Assembly (NCBI RefSeq): GCF_004795035.1
Contig: NZ_SSBK01000010.1
Coordinates: 112,977 to 176,976 of the forward strand
Source: Streptomyces sp. A0958
Lineage (GTDB): Bacteria > Actinomycetota > Actinomycetes > Streptomycetales > Streptomycetaceae
Direction of reading: 5' to 3'
DNA: 64,000 bases
Shown here: positions 52,460 to 60,891 of the stretch, one piece after another
How the letters are laid out: each line of letters starts with the position of its first letter
How positions within the stretch are numbered: the first letter of the stretch is position 1
Notes under the pieces: generated by a model
What the model was told of the DNA's origin: nothing
The model's database searches: none
What the model saw: only the letters and a program-made list of their open reading frames with translations
Program-made: the position numbers and the translations under genes

Positions 52460-55246
52460 ATGACGAGCCACGCAACTGAAGTCGAGCTGGAAAGCCTTCT
52501 CCACCAAGCCCTGCGGACCACCCGGACGGACGCGCACTGGACGGCCGTCACCGACGACATGTGGTGCCGGGTCGCGTCACGAGCCGGGACCGGTCCCGAC
52601 CAGGGCTGGAAGTTGCACTTGTCGGCAACGGCCGCCTCCGCGCCGACCGTCCTCGCGAAGGCTTTGGACGTACTGCTGCGGGACGAATCCCCCTTCAAGT
52701 TCGCGCGGTCGCTCGACCAGGTGAACGCACTCAACTCCCGTGCCACGCCGCGGGGCAGCTCCGGCAAGTTCCTCACCGTCTACCCGCGCTCGGACGCCGA
52801 CGCGGTCCGGCTCGCCCGGGAACTGCACGCGGCGACGGCCGGGCTGGCCGGACCCCGGATTCTCTCCGATCAGCCCTACGCCCCGTACAGCCTGGTGCAT
52901 TACCGCTACGGCGCCTTCACCGGCCGGCAGCGGCTGTCCGACGAGGGCCTGCTGATCTGGTACATCGAGGACCCCGACGGCAATCCCGTGGAGGACGAGC
53001 GCACCGGCCGCTACTGCCCACCTCCTTGGGCGGTCTGCCCGTTCCCCGCCGCGGTGCCCCTCCCTCCGAGCAAGAGGGACGCAGCGAGCAGTCAGGTACT
53101 GCTCGGCGGTCGCTTCGCGGTACGGGAGGCGATCCGACACACCAACAAGGGCGGCGTCTACCGGGGCACCGACGTCCGCACCGGCGCACCCGTGGTCATC
53201 AAGGAGACGCGACCACACGTGGAGGGCGACACATCCGGCCGTGACGTCCGCGACTGGCTGCGCGCCGAAGCCCGGGCGCTGGAAACGCTCAAGGGCACGG
53301 GGCTCGCTCCGGACGCGCTGGCACTCTTCGAACACGGCCGCCACCTGTTCCTCGCCCAGAGCGAAGTCCCGGGCGTCAGCCTGCGGACCTGGGTTGCCGA
53401 GCACTTCCGCGACGTCGGCGGCGAACGCTACCGCGTCGACGCACTGGCCCAGGTCGCGCGACTGGTGGACCTGATCGAGGCAGCCCACGCCCACGGCTGC
53501 GTCCTGCGGGACTTCACCCCCGGCAACGTCATGGTCCGCCCGGACGGCGAACTACGCCTCATCGACCTGGAGCTCGCCGCCGTCGAGGCCGACTCCTGCC
53601 TGCCGACCCGCGTGGGAACCCCTGGCTTCAGCGCCCCCGAGCGTCTGACGGACGCACCCGTATCCGTGACAGCCGACTACTACAGTCTCGGCGCGACCGC
53701 GTGCTTGGTCCTGGTCGGGAAGGTGCCGAACCTCCTGCCCGAGGAACCTGCCACCAGGCCCGACGAGGAACGGCTGGCCGCCTGGCTGACCGCCTGCGCC
53801 GGACCCGCGAACCTACCCGCCGGCGTGGCGGAAATGATCGTGGGACTGATGAGGGACGACCCCGCCGAGCGCTGGAATCCGTCCCGGGCGCGCGAGGCCC
53901 TCCGCAAGACGGACCCAGCACGCCCGAGGGGCAGAACCGAAGCCCAAGTCCCCCCAGCAGGCGGCGAGGGCCGGCACGACGCGGTCGCCGGGCTCGTCAA
54001 CCACCTCGTCGACTCGATGACTCCGGCGGACGACCGACGCCTGTGGCCCGTGTCCACCACGGCCGGGGAGACCGACCCCTGCACCGTGCAGCAGGGAGCG
54101 GCCGGCCCCCTCGCCGTGCTGACGCGGTACTTCGAACTGACCGCAGACCCTCGCCTGCCCGAGCTGATCTCGGCAGCGGGCCACTGGGTCGCAGACCGCA
54201 CCGACACCCGCTCCACCCGCCCCGGCCTGCACTTCGGGGGGCGCGGAACTGCCTGGGCGCTCTATGACGCCGGACGCGCCATCGATGACCCGGCCCTCGT
54301 CGAGCACGCACTGGCACTGGCCCTGGCTCCCCAACAGCCCACGCCCCACCACGACATCACCCACGGCACCGCCGGCAGCGGAATGGCTGCCCTTCACCTG
54401 TGGCAACGCACCGGTGACCCGCGCTTCGCCGAACTGGCCACCGACGCGGCCGACCGACTGGCGTCCGCCGCACAGCACGGGCCGTCCGCGGTGAGCTGGC
54501 CGGTCCCCGCAGAAGCACTGACCGGTGAGGCCGGTAAACGGTACCTGGGCTTCGCCCACGGATCGGCCGGCATCGGCTGCTTCATCCTCTCCACCGCGAT
54601 GGTCTCGCAGCGCCAGGAACACTTGGACCTGGCGGTGGAGGTCGGCGAGCACCTGCTGCACAGCGCCGTATCCATCGGTGAGACGGCCCAGTGGCCCGCC
54701 CAGGCCGCTGACGAGCCCACCGCCCCGTACTGGTGCCACGGCGCGGCGGGCGTCGGCACCTTCCTCGTGCGGCTGTGGCAGGTCACCGGTGACGACAGAT
54801 TCGGCGACCTTGCCCGCCGCAGCACGCGGGCCGTCATGGAACGAGCCTCCCGCGCCCCCCTCTCCCAGTGCCACGGACTGGCGGGCAACGGCGACTTCCT
54901 GCTCGACATGAGCGCCGCCACAGGGGAACCCGCCTACCGCGCGATGGCCACGGAAATGGGCCGCCTTCTCCTCAGCGAAGGAGCTCGCCGCCACGGGCAC
55001 ACGGTCTTCCCCAACGAGTACGGAGACGTCTCGACCAGCTGGAGCGACGGGGCCGCCGGAATCCTGGCCTTCCTCCTACGGCTCCGCCACACCGACCCCC
55101 GGCACTGGCTCGTCCAACTGCCGGGCCGAGCGGCAGAAGATCTGCCGCCAACCACCCCAGGAGAAGGAGAAACCAATGGAAACCCAGGACCTCGAACTGC
55201 TCGCCCACCTGCACGCCCTCCCGGAGACCGACCCCGTCGCCGCTGA
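52460..55246 (+). CDS. lanL: class IV lanthipeptide synthetase (LanL)
   Basis: A 928-residue trifunctional enzyme that installs (methyl)lanthionine rings. An N-terminal phosphoSer/Thr lyase domain (to about 200), a kinase domain at about 215-480 (ATP Lys248 in VVIKE, LRDFTPGN with Asp351, DLE) and a LanC-like cyclase at about 510-890. The cyclase retains zinc ligands: Cys759 in YWCHG, and Cys804-His805 in SQCHGLAGNG, which distinguishes class IV (LanL) from class III enzymes. ATG 52460 has GAGAGGGA upstream. The gene continues 71 bp into the precursor gene; its last 25 codons (PGPRTARPPARPPGDRP) are a Pro/Arg tail created by that overlap. Confidence 0.93.
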   Translation: MTSHATEVELESLLHQALRTTRTDAHWTAVTDDMWCRVASRAGTGPDQGWKLHLSATAASAPTVLAKALDVLLRDESPFKFARSLDQVNALNSRATPRGSSGKFLTVYPRSDADAVRLARELHAATAGLAGPRILSDQPYAPYSLVHYRYGAFTGRQRLSDEGLLIWYIEDPDGNPVEDERTGRYCPPPWAVCPFPAAVPLPPSKRDAASSQVLLGGRFAVREAIRHTNKGGVYRGTDVRTGAPVVIKETRPHVEGDTSGRDVRDWLRAEARALETLKGTGLAPDALALFEHGRHLFLAQSEVPGVSLRTWVAEHFRDVGGERYRVDALAQVARLVDLIEAAHAHGCVLRDFTPGNVMVRPDGELRLIDLELAAVEADSCLPTRVGTPGFSAPERLTDAPVSVTADYYSLGATACLVLVGKVPNLLPEEPATRPDEERLAAWLTACAGPANLPAGVAEMIVGLMRDDPAERWNPSRAREALRKTDPARPRGRTEAQVPPAGGEGRHDAVAGLVNHLVDSMTPADDRRLWPVSTTAGETDPCTVQQGAAGPLAVLTRYFELTADPRLPELISAAGHWVADRTDTRSTRPGLHFGGRGTAWALYDAGRAIDDPALVEHALALALAPQQPTPHHDITHGTAGSGMAALHLWQRTGDPRFAELATDAADRLASAAQHGPSAVSWPVPAEALTGEAGKRYLGFAHGSAGIGCFILSTAMVSQRQEHLDLAVEVGEHLLHSAVSIGETAQWPAQAADEPTAPYWCHGAAGVGTFLVRLWQVTGDDRFGDLARRSTRAVMERASRAPLSQCHGLAGNGDFLLDMSAATGEPAYRAMATEMGRLLLSEGARRHGHTVFPNEYGDVSTSWSDGAAGILAFLLRLRHTDPRHWLVQLPGRAAEDLPPTTPGEGETNGNPGPRTARPPARPPGDRPRRR

Positions 55247-55331
55247 CGGAGCCCAGTTCTCGGCGACCTGCGAGTGCGTCGGCCTGCTGACCGTACTCAA
55301 CACGGTCTGTATCGGCATCAGCTGCGCCTAG
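55176..55331 (+). CDS. lanA: class IV lanthipeptide precursor peptide
   Basis: A 51-residue precursor. Leader METQDLELLAHLHALPETDP has the helical ELLxxLHxLPE pattern of class III/IV leaders. The core, from about FSATCECVGLL onward (then TVLNTVCIGISCA), contains Ser29, Thr31, Thr39, Thr43, Ser49 and Cys32, Cys34, Cys45, Cys50, so up to four rings could form and the C-terminal Ser-Cys pair is adjacent. GGAGAAGGAGAAACCA is a strong ribosome site. Its start is inside the 3-prime end of lanL in another frame. A perfect 20-bp inverted repeat follows the stop. Confidence 0.92.
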   Translation: METQDLELLAHLHALPETDPVAADGAQFSATCECVGLLTVLNTVCIGISCA

Positions 55332-55343
55332 GACCGGCACCAC

Positions 55344-55383
55344 GTCCGGCCGGCGGCTGTCCCGGGACAGCCGCCGGCCGGAC
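55344..55383 (+). terminator. long perfect inverted repeat after lanA (partial terminator)
   Basis: Two 20-nt arms, GTCCGGCCGGCGGCTGTCCC and its exact complement, directly abutting, 12 bp past the lanA stop. It probably folds to a very stable hairpin that stabilises or ends the lanL-lanA transcript before the transporter genes. Confidence 0.85.
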
Positions 55384-55461
55384 CGCCGACTCGACCTCCG
55401 GCACAACCGTTCCCAACGACACACGACACAGGACACGCGGGCCGGACAGCGCAAAGGCCTC

Positions 55462-56628
55462 GTGTCACAGGCCGAGCGGAACCGAATGGTGACCACCAGA
55501 CGAGGACCGGACCCCATGCAGCTTCACACCGGTGATGACGATCTCGCCCATGCGGCCCTCGCAACAGCCGCCATTGCCAGCCCGAACGCCACACACCCAC
55601 CTCCGGACTCCAAGTGCGCCATCAGCACACGCGGCCTGACCAAGACCTACCCCGGACCGGACGGGGCGACCACCTACGCCGTCAGAGGCCTGGATCTGGA
55701 CGTGCGACAAGGCGAGACCTTCGCCTTCCTCGGCCCCAACGGCGCCGGGAAGTCCACCACGATCGCCATGTTGTGCGCCCTGGCCCGCCCCACAGCCGGC
55801 CACGCCACGGTGGCAGGCGCGGATGTGCTCGCACAGCCCCACCAGGTACGACAACGGGTCGGCATGCTGTTCCAGCACAGCGCACTGGACCCGGACCTGA
55901 CGTCCGAACAGAACCTCCGCATTCACGCACGCCTCTACGGGATTCGACGCGGCTATACCCGACAGCGCGCTGCCGAGGTCCTGGAGGTGGCCGGACTGAC
56001 CGACCGGCGGCGTTCCCCCGTACGCACCTTGTCAGGCGGAATGCGGCGCCGCCTAGAAATCGCCCGTCAGCTGCTGCACGCGCCCAGCCTGCTGTTCCTG
56101 GACGAACCGACCACCGGCCTGGACCCCCACGCCCGCGCTCAGATCTGGGCGCACCTGTACGCCCTGCGCGAGCGGCACGGCACCACGCTCTTCGTCACCA
56201 CCCACCACTTGGAAGAGGCGGGAAACTGCGACCGCGTCGCCATCATCGACCACGGCCGGCTGGTGGCACAAGGCACCCCCCTCGCACTGAAAGCCGCGAT
56301 CGGAGACGACCGGGTCGTGCTGCACACCAACGACGACGCCACGGCACACCAGGTCGTCCGACGGATCGCGCCGCCGGAACACTCCGTCACCGTGGACCCC
56401 GGCGGGGTCTGCCTGCGCGTGCCCGACGGCAGCTCCTGGATTCCCCGCTTGTGCGCGGCGCTGGAAGGCCACGGCATCGCCGTCCGAGCCGCTTCCGCGA
56501 CCCCGCCCACACTCGACGACGTCTTCTTCCACCACACCGGCCGCAGCATCCACGGCGCGCCCCCCGACCCGGCACCGACCACGTCCACCTCGTGCGAGCC
56601 CACGACAGCAACGGGCGGCGGCCGATGA
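55462..56628 (+). CDS. ABC transporter ATP-binding protein of the lanthipeptide operon
   Basis: A protein of up to 388 residues (start uncertain among GTG 55462, ATG 55489 and ATG 55516). Walker A FLGPNGAGKSTTIAML, signature RTLSGGMRRRLEIARQ, Walker B SLLFLDEPTTGLDPHAR and H-loop TTHHLEEAGNCDRVAIIDHGRL are complete. This is the daunorubicin-exporter (DrrA) type: the TTTGLD-like box and the C-terminal domain (PPTLDDVFFHHTGRS) are typical. It powers the permease that follows, overlapping by ATGA. Probably exports the lanthipeptide, or gives self-resistance. Confidence 0.9.
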   Translation: MSQAERNRMVTTRRGPDPMQLHTGDDDLAHAALATAAIASPNATHPPPDSKCAISTRGLTKTYPGPDGATTYAVRGLDLDVRQGETFAFLGPNGAGKSTTIAMLCALARPTAGHATVAGADVLAQPHQVRQRVGMLFQHSALDPDLTSEQNLRIHARLYGIRRGYTRQRAAEVLEVAGLTDRRRSPVRTLSGGMRRRLEIARQLLHAPSLLFLDEPTTGLDPHARAQIWAHLYALRERHGTTLFVTTHHLEEAGNCDRVAIIDHGRLVAQGTPLALKAAIGDDRVVLHTNDDATAHQVVRRIAPPEHSVTVDPGGVCLRVPDGSSWIPRLCAALEGHGIAVRAASATPPTLDDVFFHHTGRSIHGAPPDPAPTTSTSCEPTTATGGGR

Positions 56629-57491
56629 CCACACTCCCTCTCGACACCCCCAGCGCCCCTTCCGGCGCCTTGGGCAGGGAACGGCCAACCCGCCTGCAAC
56701 ACGAACTGCGCGCGATCCACGCCCTGATCTACCGCGATCTGCTGCGCCTGGCCGGCCAGCGGGCCCACACCACGCTGATGCTGCTCCATCCCGTGCTGTA
56801 CCTCCTGATCCTGGGAGGCGGGCTGGCCGCTCTCATCCCCAACTCATCACTGGGGGTCGGCTACCAGACCTACCTCTTCCCCGGCATGCTGATGATGACG
56901 GTGCAGACGCCGGCCATCCTGGTCGGCATCCGCCTGATCACCGACCGCCAGAGCGGCTACCTGCGCGAACTCCTGATGGCCCCGGTCAGCCGCTCAACCC
57001 TGCTCCTGGGAAGCTGCGCCGGCGGCACCCTCGTCGCCACGGCCCAGGGCGCCGTACTGCTCAGCCTGGCGGGCGTAGTCGGTCTGCCCTACGACCCGCT
57101 CCTCCTGGCGCTGCTTCTCGCCGGGATGATCCTGATCTCCTTCACCATCACCGCCCTCGCCCTGACCCTGGCGGTGAGCCTCCGCAGACCCGAGGCGTTC
57201 CACACGTTGCTCGGCGTGGTGATGATGCCCCTGCTGTTTCTCTCCGGCGGCTTCTTCCCACTCCAGTCCCTCCCAGGCTGGACCCACGTCCTGGCCGCCG
57301 CGAACCCGCTCGCCTACGGCGTCGACCTGCTCCGCGGCAGCATCGCCCTACAGGTACCGAACAGGACGGCCGTCGATGGCCTGGAATGGGCCGGCTGGCA
57401 GCTGCCCCTCCCCTTGGAAGCGACCCTGCTCCTTATCAGTGGCGCAGGGGCTTTGATGTGGGCCGCCCACCGGTTCAAGCGACTGGAATGA
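56625..57491 (+). CDS. ABC-2 type permease of the lanthipeptide operon
   Basis: A 288-residue DrrB-like permease with six membrane helices. Landmarks: MLLHPVLYLLILGGGLAALIP, LFPGMLMMTVQTPAILVGIRLITDRQSGYLRELLMAPVSR (the conserved ERExGxLRxLLxxPVSR-type loop) and LFLSGGFFPLQSLPGWTHVLAAANPLAYGVDLLRG, the classical ABC-2 C-terminal motif. It starts at ATG 56625 within the stop of the ATPase gene and ends the operon. Confidence 0.9.
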   Translation: MTTLPLDTPSAPSGALGRERPTRLQHELRAIHALIYRDLLRLAGQRAHTTLMLLHPVLYLLILGGGLAALIPNSSLGVGYQTYLFPGMLMMTVQTPAILVGIRLITDRQSGYLRELLMAPVSRSTLLLGSCAGGTLVATAQGAVLLSLAGVVGLPYDPLLLALLLAGMILISFTITALALTLAVSLRRPEAFHTLLGVVMMPLLFLSGGFFPLQSLPGWTHVLAAANPLAYGVDLLRGSIALQVPNRTAVDGLEWAGWQLPLPLEATLLLISGAGALMWAAHRFKRLE

Positions 57492-57575
57492 GGCGCCGGC
57501 AAGTCCTTCCAGGCCCACCACGAAACGCGATCCAGCACCTACTCCGCATCGGCCGGTCCGGCTCGACGCGGGACC

Positions 57576-57986
57576 TCACGTCGTCGCGTTCTCGCCGAGG
57601 TTCCCGAAGACGCGCGGCACCCATAGGTCGAGCCGGGTGGTGAAGGCCGCGGCTGAGTTGATGTCGAACGCCGGTATCGGTCCGCCGTCGTCGAGACCGT
57701 CCCAGTAGTCCACGTCGGCCCAGCCGCCCCGAAACAGCACGACGGACAACTCGGCGTCCGCGGGACCGCGGATGAGCACGCCGACGGAGTCGGGATCACG
57801 CATGAGACCACGGTCAGTCTCAAGCCGCTGAGGCCACGGCGCGGTGGCGTCCCGCCACGTCACCTGCCCAACCTTGAGACCGGCTGCCAGCCATTGCTCA
57901 GCCCGCTCCGCGATTACTGCGGCTGCCTGATCGAGGTCGATGATGCGTTCCACGAGCGGATCATGCCCCACTGCGACGGCTGTCAC
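57576..57986 (-). CDS. hypothetical protein
   Basis: A 136-residue protein without signal peptide or membrane segments. It reads DLDQAAAVIAERAEQWLAAGLKVGQVTWRDATAPWPQRLETDRG and GVLIRGPADAELSVVLFRGGWADVDYWDGLDDGGPI, an alpha-beta mixture with an acidic, Trp-rich middle. Similar Streptomyces proteins are annotated hypothetical, some as immunity-like; no assignment is made. Converges on the lanthipeptide permease. A short fragment (57983-58061, ending LCDGRYHHRLAQALGL) precedes it upstream and is unidentified. Confidence 0.6.
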   Translation of the reverse strand: MTAVAVGHDPLVERIIDLDQAAAVIAERAEQWLAAGLKVGQVTWRDATAPWPQRLETDRGLMRDPDSVGVLIRGPADAELSVVLFRGGWADVDYWDGLDDGGPIPAFDINSAAAFTTRLDLWVPRVFGNLGENATT

Positions 57987-58061
57987 CTGAGACCGAGAGC
58001 TTGCGCGAGCCGGTGGTGGTAGCGGCCGTCACAGAGGGCGGCGGCGATGCCGGCCCGCGTC

Positions 58062-58832
58062 TCAGCCGGCGATGACGGCCACGGCCGTGCGGCCGCCGTC
58101 CACATCCAGCACGGTGCCATGCACAAAGGCCGCCTCGTCCGAGGCCAGGTAGACCACGGCCTGGCCGATCGCCTCGGGCAGGCCATGGGCACCGGCCGGG
58201 GTGCCCCGCATCATGACGTCGCCGGGATGGGCCGGGGCGCCGGCGGGAGTGGGCGTGTGGACCACACCGGGCGACACGGCGTTGACACGGACCCCCTGCG
58301 CACCGAATTCGGCAGCCCAGCTGCGAGTGAGAGACTCCATCGCCGCCTTGGATGCGCTGTAGACGGAGCCGACGGGGACGGCCAGCCTGGCGATCCAGGA
58401 ACCGAGGTTGACCACCGCGCCGCCCCCGGCCTCGACCATCGCGGACGCCAGGGCGGCGGTGAGGAAGAACGGCGCCTTGACATTGACCGCGTAGATGCGG
58501 TCGAAGGTCTCCTCATCGGTGTCGGGCGTGCTCGGGCTGGGGTAGATACCAGCGTTGTTCACGAGGATGTCGATCCGGCCGCCGAGGGTGTGCAGCGCGT
58601 CCTCGGCGAGGGCGCGAGAGGCGGCCGAGGTGCCGTCGAGGTCGGCGGCCACGAAGTCTGCCCTGCCGCCCGCGCTGCGGATCTCGGCGACGACCTTCTC
58701 ACCGCGCGCACGGTTACGGCCGGACATGGCGACATGCGCGCCCTCGGCGGCCAGGGCCACCGCGATGGCCCGGCCGATGTTGCTGGTGGCGCCGGTGACC
58801 AGTGCGTTTTTGCTGCTCAGGCGATTACTCAT
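58062..58832 (-). CDS. short-chain dehydrogenase/reductase (SDR)
   Basis: A 256-residue classical SDR. NALVTGATSNIGRAIAVALA binds the cofactor, DILVNNAGIYPSP is the NNAG motif, and catalytic Ser, Tyr and Lys are in NLGSWIARLAVPVGSVYSASKAAME. SGRNRARGEKVVAEI after strand 2 suggests NADP. ATG 58832 is used. It is divergent from a TetR gene with two operators between, so it is probably induced by its substrate or a related compound. The substrate is not evident. Confidence 0.9.
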   Translation of the reverse strand: MSNRLSSKNALVTGATSNIGRAIAVALAAEGAHVAMSGRNRARGEKVVAEIRSAGGRADFVAADLDGTSAASRALAEDALHTLGGRIDILVNNAGIYPSPSTPDTDEETFDRIYAVNVKAPFFLTAALASAMVEAGGGAVVNLGSWIARLAVPVGSVYSASKAAMESLTRSWAAEFGAQGVRVNAVSPGVVHTPTPAGAPAHPGDVMMRGTPAGAHGLPEAIGQAVVYLASDEAAFVHGTVLDVDGGRTAVAVIAG

Positions 58833-58902
58833 GACGCGGATTGCTCCCGTGGGGTTGGGTGGTGCGGACGAACTGACGGCCTCGATGGTGGCCCGCACAA
58901 AA

Positions 58903-58962
58903 TGGACTCGCAAGTCCAGTCCGAGGGAGCGGTGACCGACTAAAGTGGACCACAGGGTCCAC
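58903..58962. promoter_or_regulatory. pair of palindromic operators between SDR and TetR genes
   Basis: TGGACTCGCAAGTCCA (58903-58918) and GTGGACCACAGGGTCCAC (58945-58962). Both share GGAC half-sites in TGGACn-nn-nGTCCA form, the second ending 12 bp before the TetR start. Confidence 0.75.
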
Positions 58963-58974
58963 AGAAGGAGCGCT

Positions 58975-59583
58975 ATGCGTGGAACATTGACGGCCAAGGG
59001 AGAGGCCACCCGTGCCCGGATCATCCAGGGGGCTGCGGAGGTGCTGCGGGAGAAGGGCGTCGCGGCGGCCACACTGGACGACGTGCTGGGCCGCACCCGC
59101 ACGAGCAAGAGCCAGCTGTTCCACTACTTCCCCGACGGCAAGGACGCACTGCTGCTCGCGGTGGCCCAGTTGGAGGCCGACCGCGTGCTGGCCGACCAGC
59201 AGCCGCACCTGGGCTGCCTGGATTCCTGGGCGGCCTGGTCACGCTGGCGCGACGCGGTTCTCGAACGCTATGAGCGGCAGGGCGACCACTGCCCCCTGGG
59301 CTCGCTGTTCCTGCAGGTCGGCCGGGATACCCCGGGGGCTCGGGCGATCGTGGTGGAGCTGCTGCGGGAGTGGCAGGAGCAGTTGGCTGCCGGTGTCCGG
59401 GCCATGCAGTCGGCGGGCCGCCTTCCGGCCGGACTCGATGTCGACCGGACAGCGGCGGCGCTGCTGGCGGGGCTCCAGGGCGGGGTGTCGATCCTGCTGG
59501 CAACCGGCAGTTCCGACCATCTTCGCGCCGCCCTGGACCAGGGAATCGCCGGACTCCGAGCAGCCGCCGCAACCGCCGGGTGA
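58975..59583 (+). CDS. TetR-family regulator (AcrR/YxaF-like)
   Basis: A 202-residue regulator. Helix-turn-helix: TRARIIQGAAEVLREKGVAAATLDDVLGRTRTSKSQLFHYFPDGKDALL. The C-terminal part has RYERQGDHCPLGSLFLQVG, a pattern of the LmrA/YxaF-like TetR branch (C-x-x-G-S-L). ATG 58975 follows AGAAGGAG, a good ribosome site at 6 bp. It likely represses the divergent SDR gene and itself through the two palindromes. Confidence 0.9.
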   Translation: MRGTLTAKGEATRARIIQGAAEVLREKGVAAATLDDVLGRTRTSKSQLFHYFPDGKDALLLAVAQLEADRVLADQQPHLGCLDSWAAWSRWRDAVLERYERQGDHCPLGSLFLQVGRDTPGARAIVVELLREWQEQLAAGVRAMQSAGRLPAGLDVDRTAAALLAGLQGGVSILLATGSSDHLRAALDQGIAGLRAAAATAG

Positions 59584-59638
59584 GTAGTCGCAGCCGGCCT
59601 CGCCTTGGGCCGCATCGCCCCCTGCCCGTCTCGTCACC

Positions 59639-59930
59639 ATGTCCGCGATCGCGGCGCGGGCCGACAAGGCGTACGCGTACGCAGCCCACAAGAACGGTGC
59701 CTACTGGCGCCGCCGCGGGCCGCGCTACACCTTCCCGGCGAAGGCCGACCACCCGCGCAACTGCCAGATGCTCAGCCCATGACGCGCGTGGTGACCTGGG
59801 GCGGCGCGGGGACCCGCCGCAGTTCGAACCGTTACTCAAAGGGCACAGGACAGTGGCCGCCCGGTACGACCAGCTCTCCGTCCGCTACGAGGCGACGGTG
59901 CTGGTCGCAGCCGTGAACGAGTGGTTGTGA
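59639..59930 (+). pseudogene. decayed IS5-family transposase, C-terminal parts
   Basis: Two pieces of one transposase in different frames. From 59639: SAIAARADKAYAYAAHKNGA followed by RRRGPRYTFPAKADHPRNC, matching the ADKAYSSxxxRxxLRRRGIRxTIPEKxDQ block of IS5 transposases. From about 59835: LLKGHRTVAARYDQLSVRYE then ATVLVAAVNEWL and a stop, the usual RxVATRYDKLAVRYEATVxVAAINxWL ending. Residues between them are lost, as is the whole N-terminal half. Confidence 0.75.
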
Positions 59931-59951
59931 CCGGCACCGTCACAACGCCCC

Positions 59952-60407
59952 TCAGACGATGTCGAATTCGTTGCCTTCGGGGTCCTGCATGGCGGCGGCG
60001 TAGAGACCCATGGCCGGCTCATCCTTGATCCGCAGCACGGCGGCACCAGCTTTGACCAGCTCTTCCACCGCAGCCTTGACCCGCAGCGTGCGTACGTCCA
60101 GCGGTACGTCACGGCCCCCACCGACCTTCAGGTCGAAGTGCCACCGGTTCTTGGCGGCCTTCGGCTCGGGAACCTGCTGGAACCACACCCTTGGTCCACG
60201 TCCCGCAGGATCGATGATCGACTCCGGGATATCCCCGGCACCGGCCGGCAACTCTGCCTCGGGCACCCCCATCGCCGCCCAGTAAGCACGCCATGTGGCA
60301 TGCCCGCCCGGCGGAGGCTCAGGCACGTAACCCAAGGCCTCGGCCCAGAAAGTCACCATCCTCTGCGGATCGGAGCAGTCGATCGTCAGTTGCAGCGTCA
60401 TCTCCAT
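59952..60407 (-). CDS. VOC-family protein (glyoxalase-like)
   Basis: A 151-residue protein from ATG 60407. It starts MTLQLTIDCSDPQRMVTFWAEALGYVPEPPPGG and ends YAAAMQDPEGNEFDIV, both typical of actinobacterial Glyoxalase_6-type VOC proteins. The middle FQQVPEPKAAKNRWHFDLKVGGGRDVPLDVRTLRVKAAVEELVKAGAAVLR has the pattern VPExKxxKNRxHxDL shared by this subgroup. Metal-site residues are only partly clear. Function unknown. Confidence 0.85.
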   Translation of the reverse strand: MEMTLQLTIDCSDPQRMVTFWAEALGYVPEPPPGGHATWRAYWAAMGVPEAELPAGAGDIPESIIDPAGRGPRVWFQQVPEPKAAKNRWHFDLKVGGGRDVPLDVRTLRVKAAVEELVKAGAAVLRIKDEPAMGLYAAAMQDPEGNEFDIV

Positions 60408-60891
60408 GGCCAGAGCATCCCAGACAGGTCTGACAGTCGATCTGCTTTCGCAACAGGCCCTACAGCCGGACACGCCCCGCAGTGGTGTTGCGGCAGTAGC
60501 CGCCCGGGGCCAGGTGCCGGATGGCTCGGGCCGGTCCCGTGGTGCGCCCGGACAGAACGTGGAGGAGAGGGCGTCCGTGCGGCGGGCACCTCTTCTGCAT
60601 TTGGCTCACGTAGTGCGACCGCTACTGCCGAGAAGCTGAGAGCGGCTACTCCAGCCGTTCCGCACGACCCAGCCTGCGGTGACGTTGGCCCCTACCTCAC
60701 CCATCTGACCAGCGGGCGACCTCGCGCCGATGTGCCATAGAAGCCGTTGCCATACCGATCATGGAGTCTGTCGATCGAACGGGAGTCTCGATCGGGTGAT
60801 CGCGGACACTGCCCGGCATGAGAGCAGGGCTGGCGGTATACGGGGAAAATCCAGGGGAGCGGACGGCCGCGCGCTGCTACGGTCGGGCGCT
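60408..60891. other. interval with an IS-end remnant, no gene
   Basis: No protein in this 480-bp stretch has family character. Bases 60785-60832 are near-identical in order to 61440-61488, upstream of the decayed transposase, so they are the left end of a vanished IS copy. Confidence 0.55.
60785..60832 (+). repeat. direct repeat, left copy (IS 5-prime end remnant)
   Basis: Starts GTCTCGATCGGGTGATCG and continues into TGCCCGGCATGAGAGCAGGGCT. The right copy is at 61440-61488 and precedes the transposase remnant. The copies flank the acetyltransferase gene. Confidence 0.65.

Noticed and set aside
52460..55246. Class III lanthipeptide synthetase (LanKC)
   Set aside because: The cyclase keeps Cys759, Cys804 and His805 zinc ligands, which class III enzymes lack; class IV is the better call.
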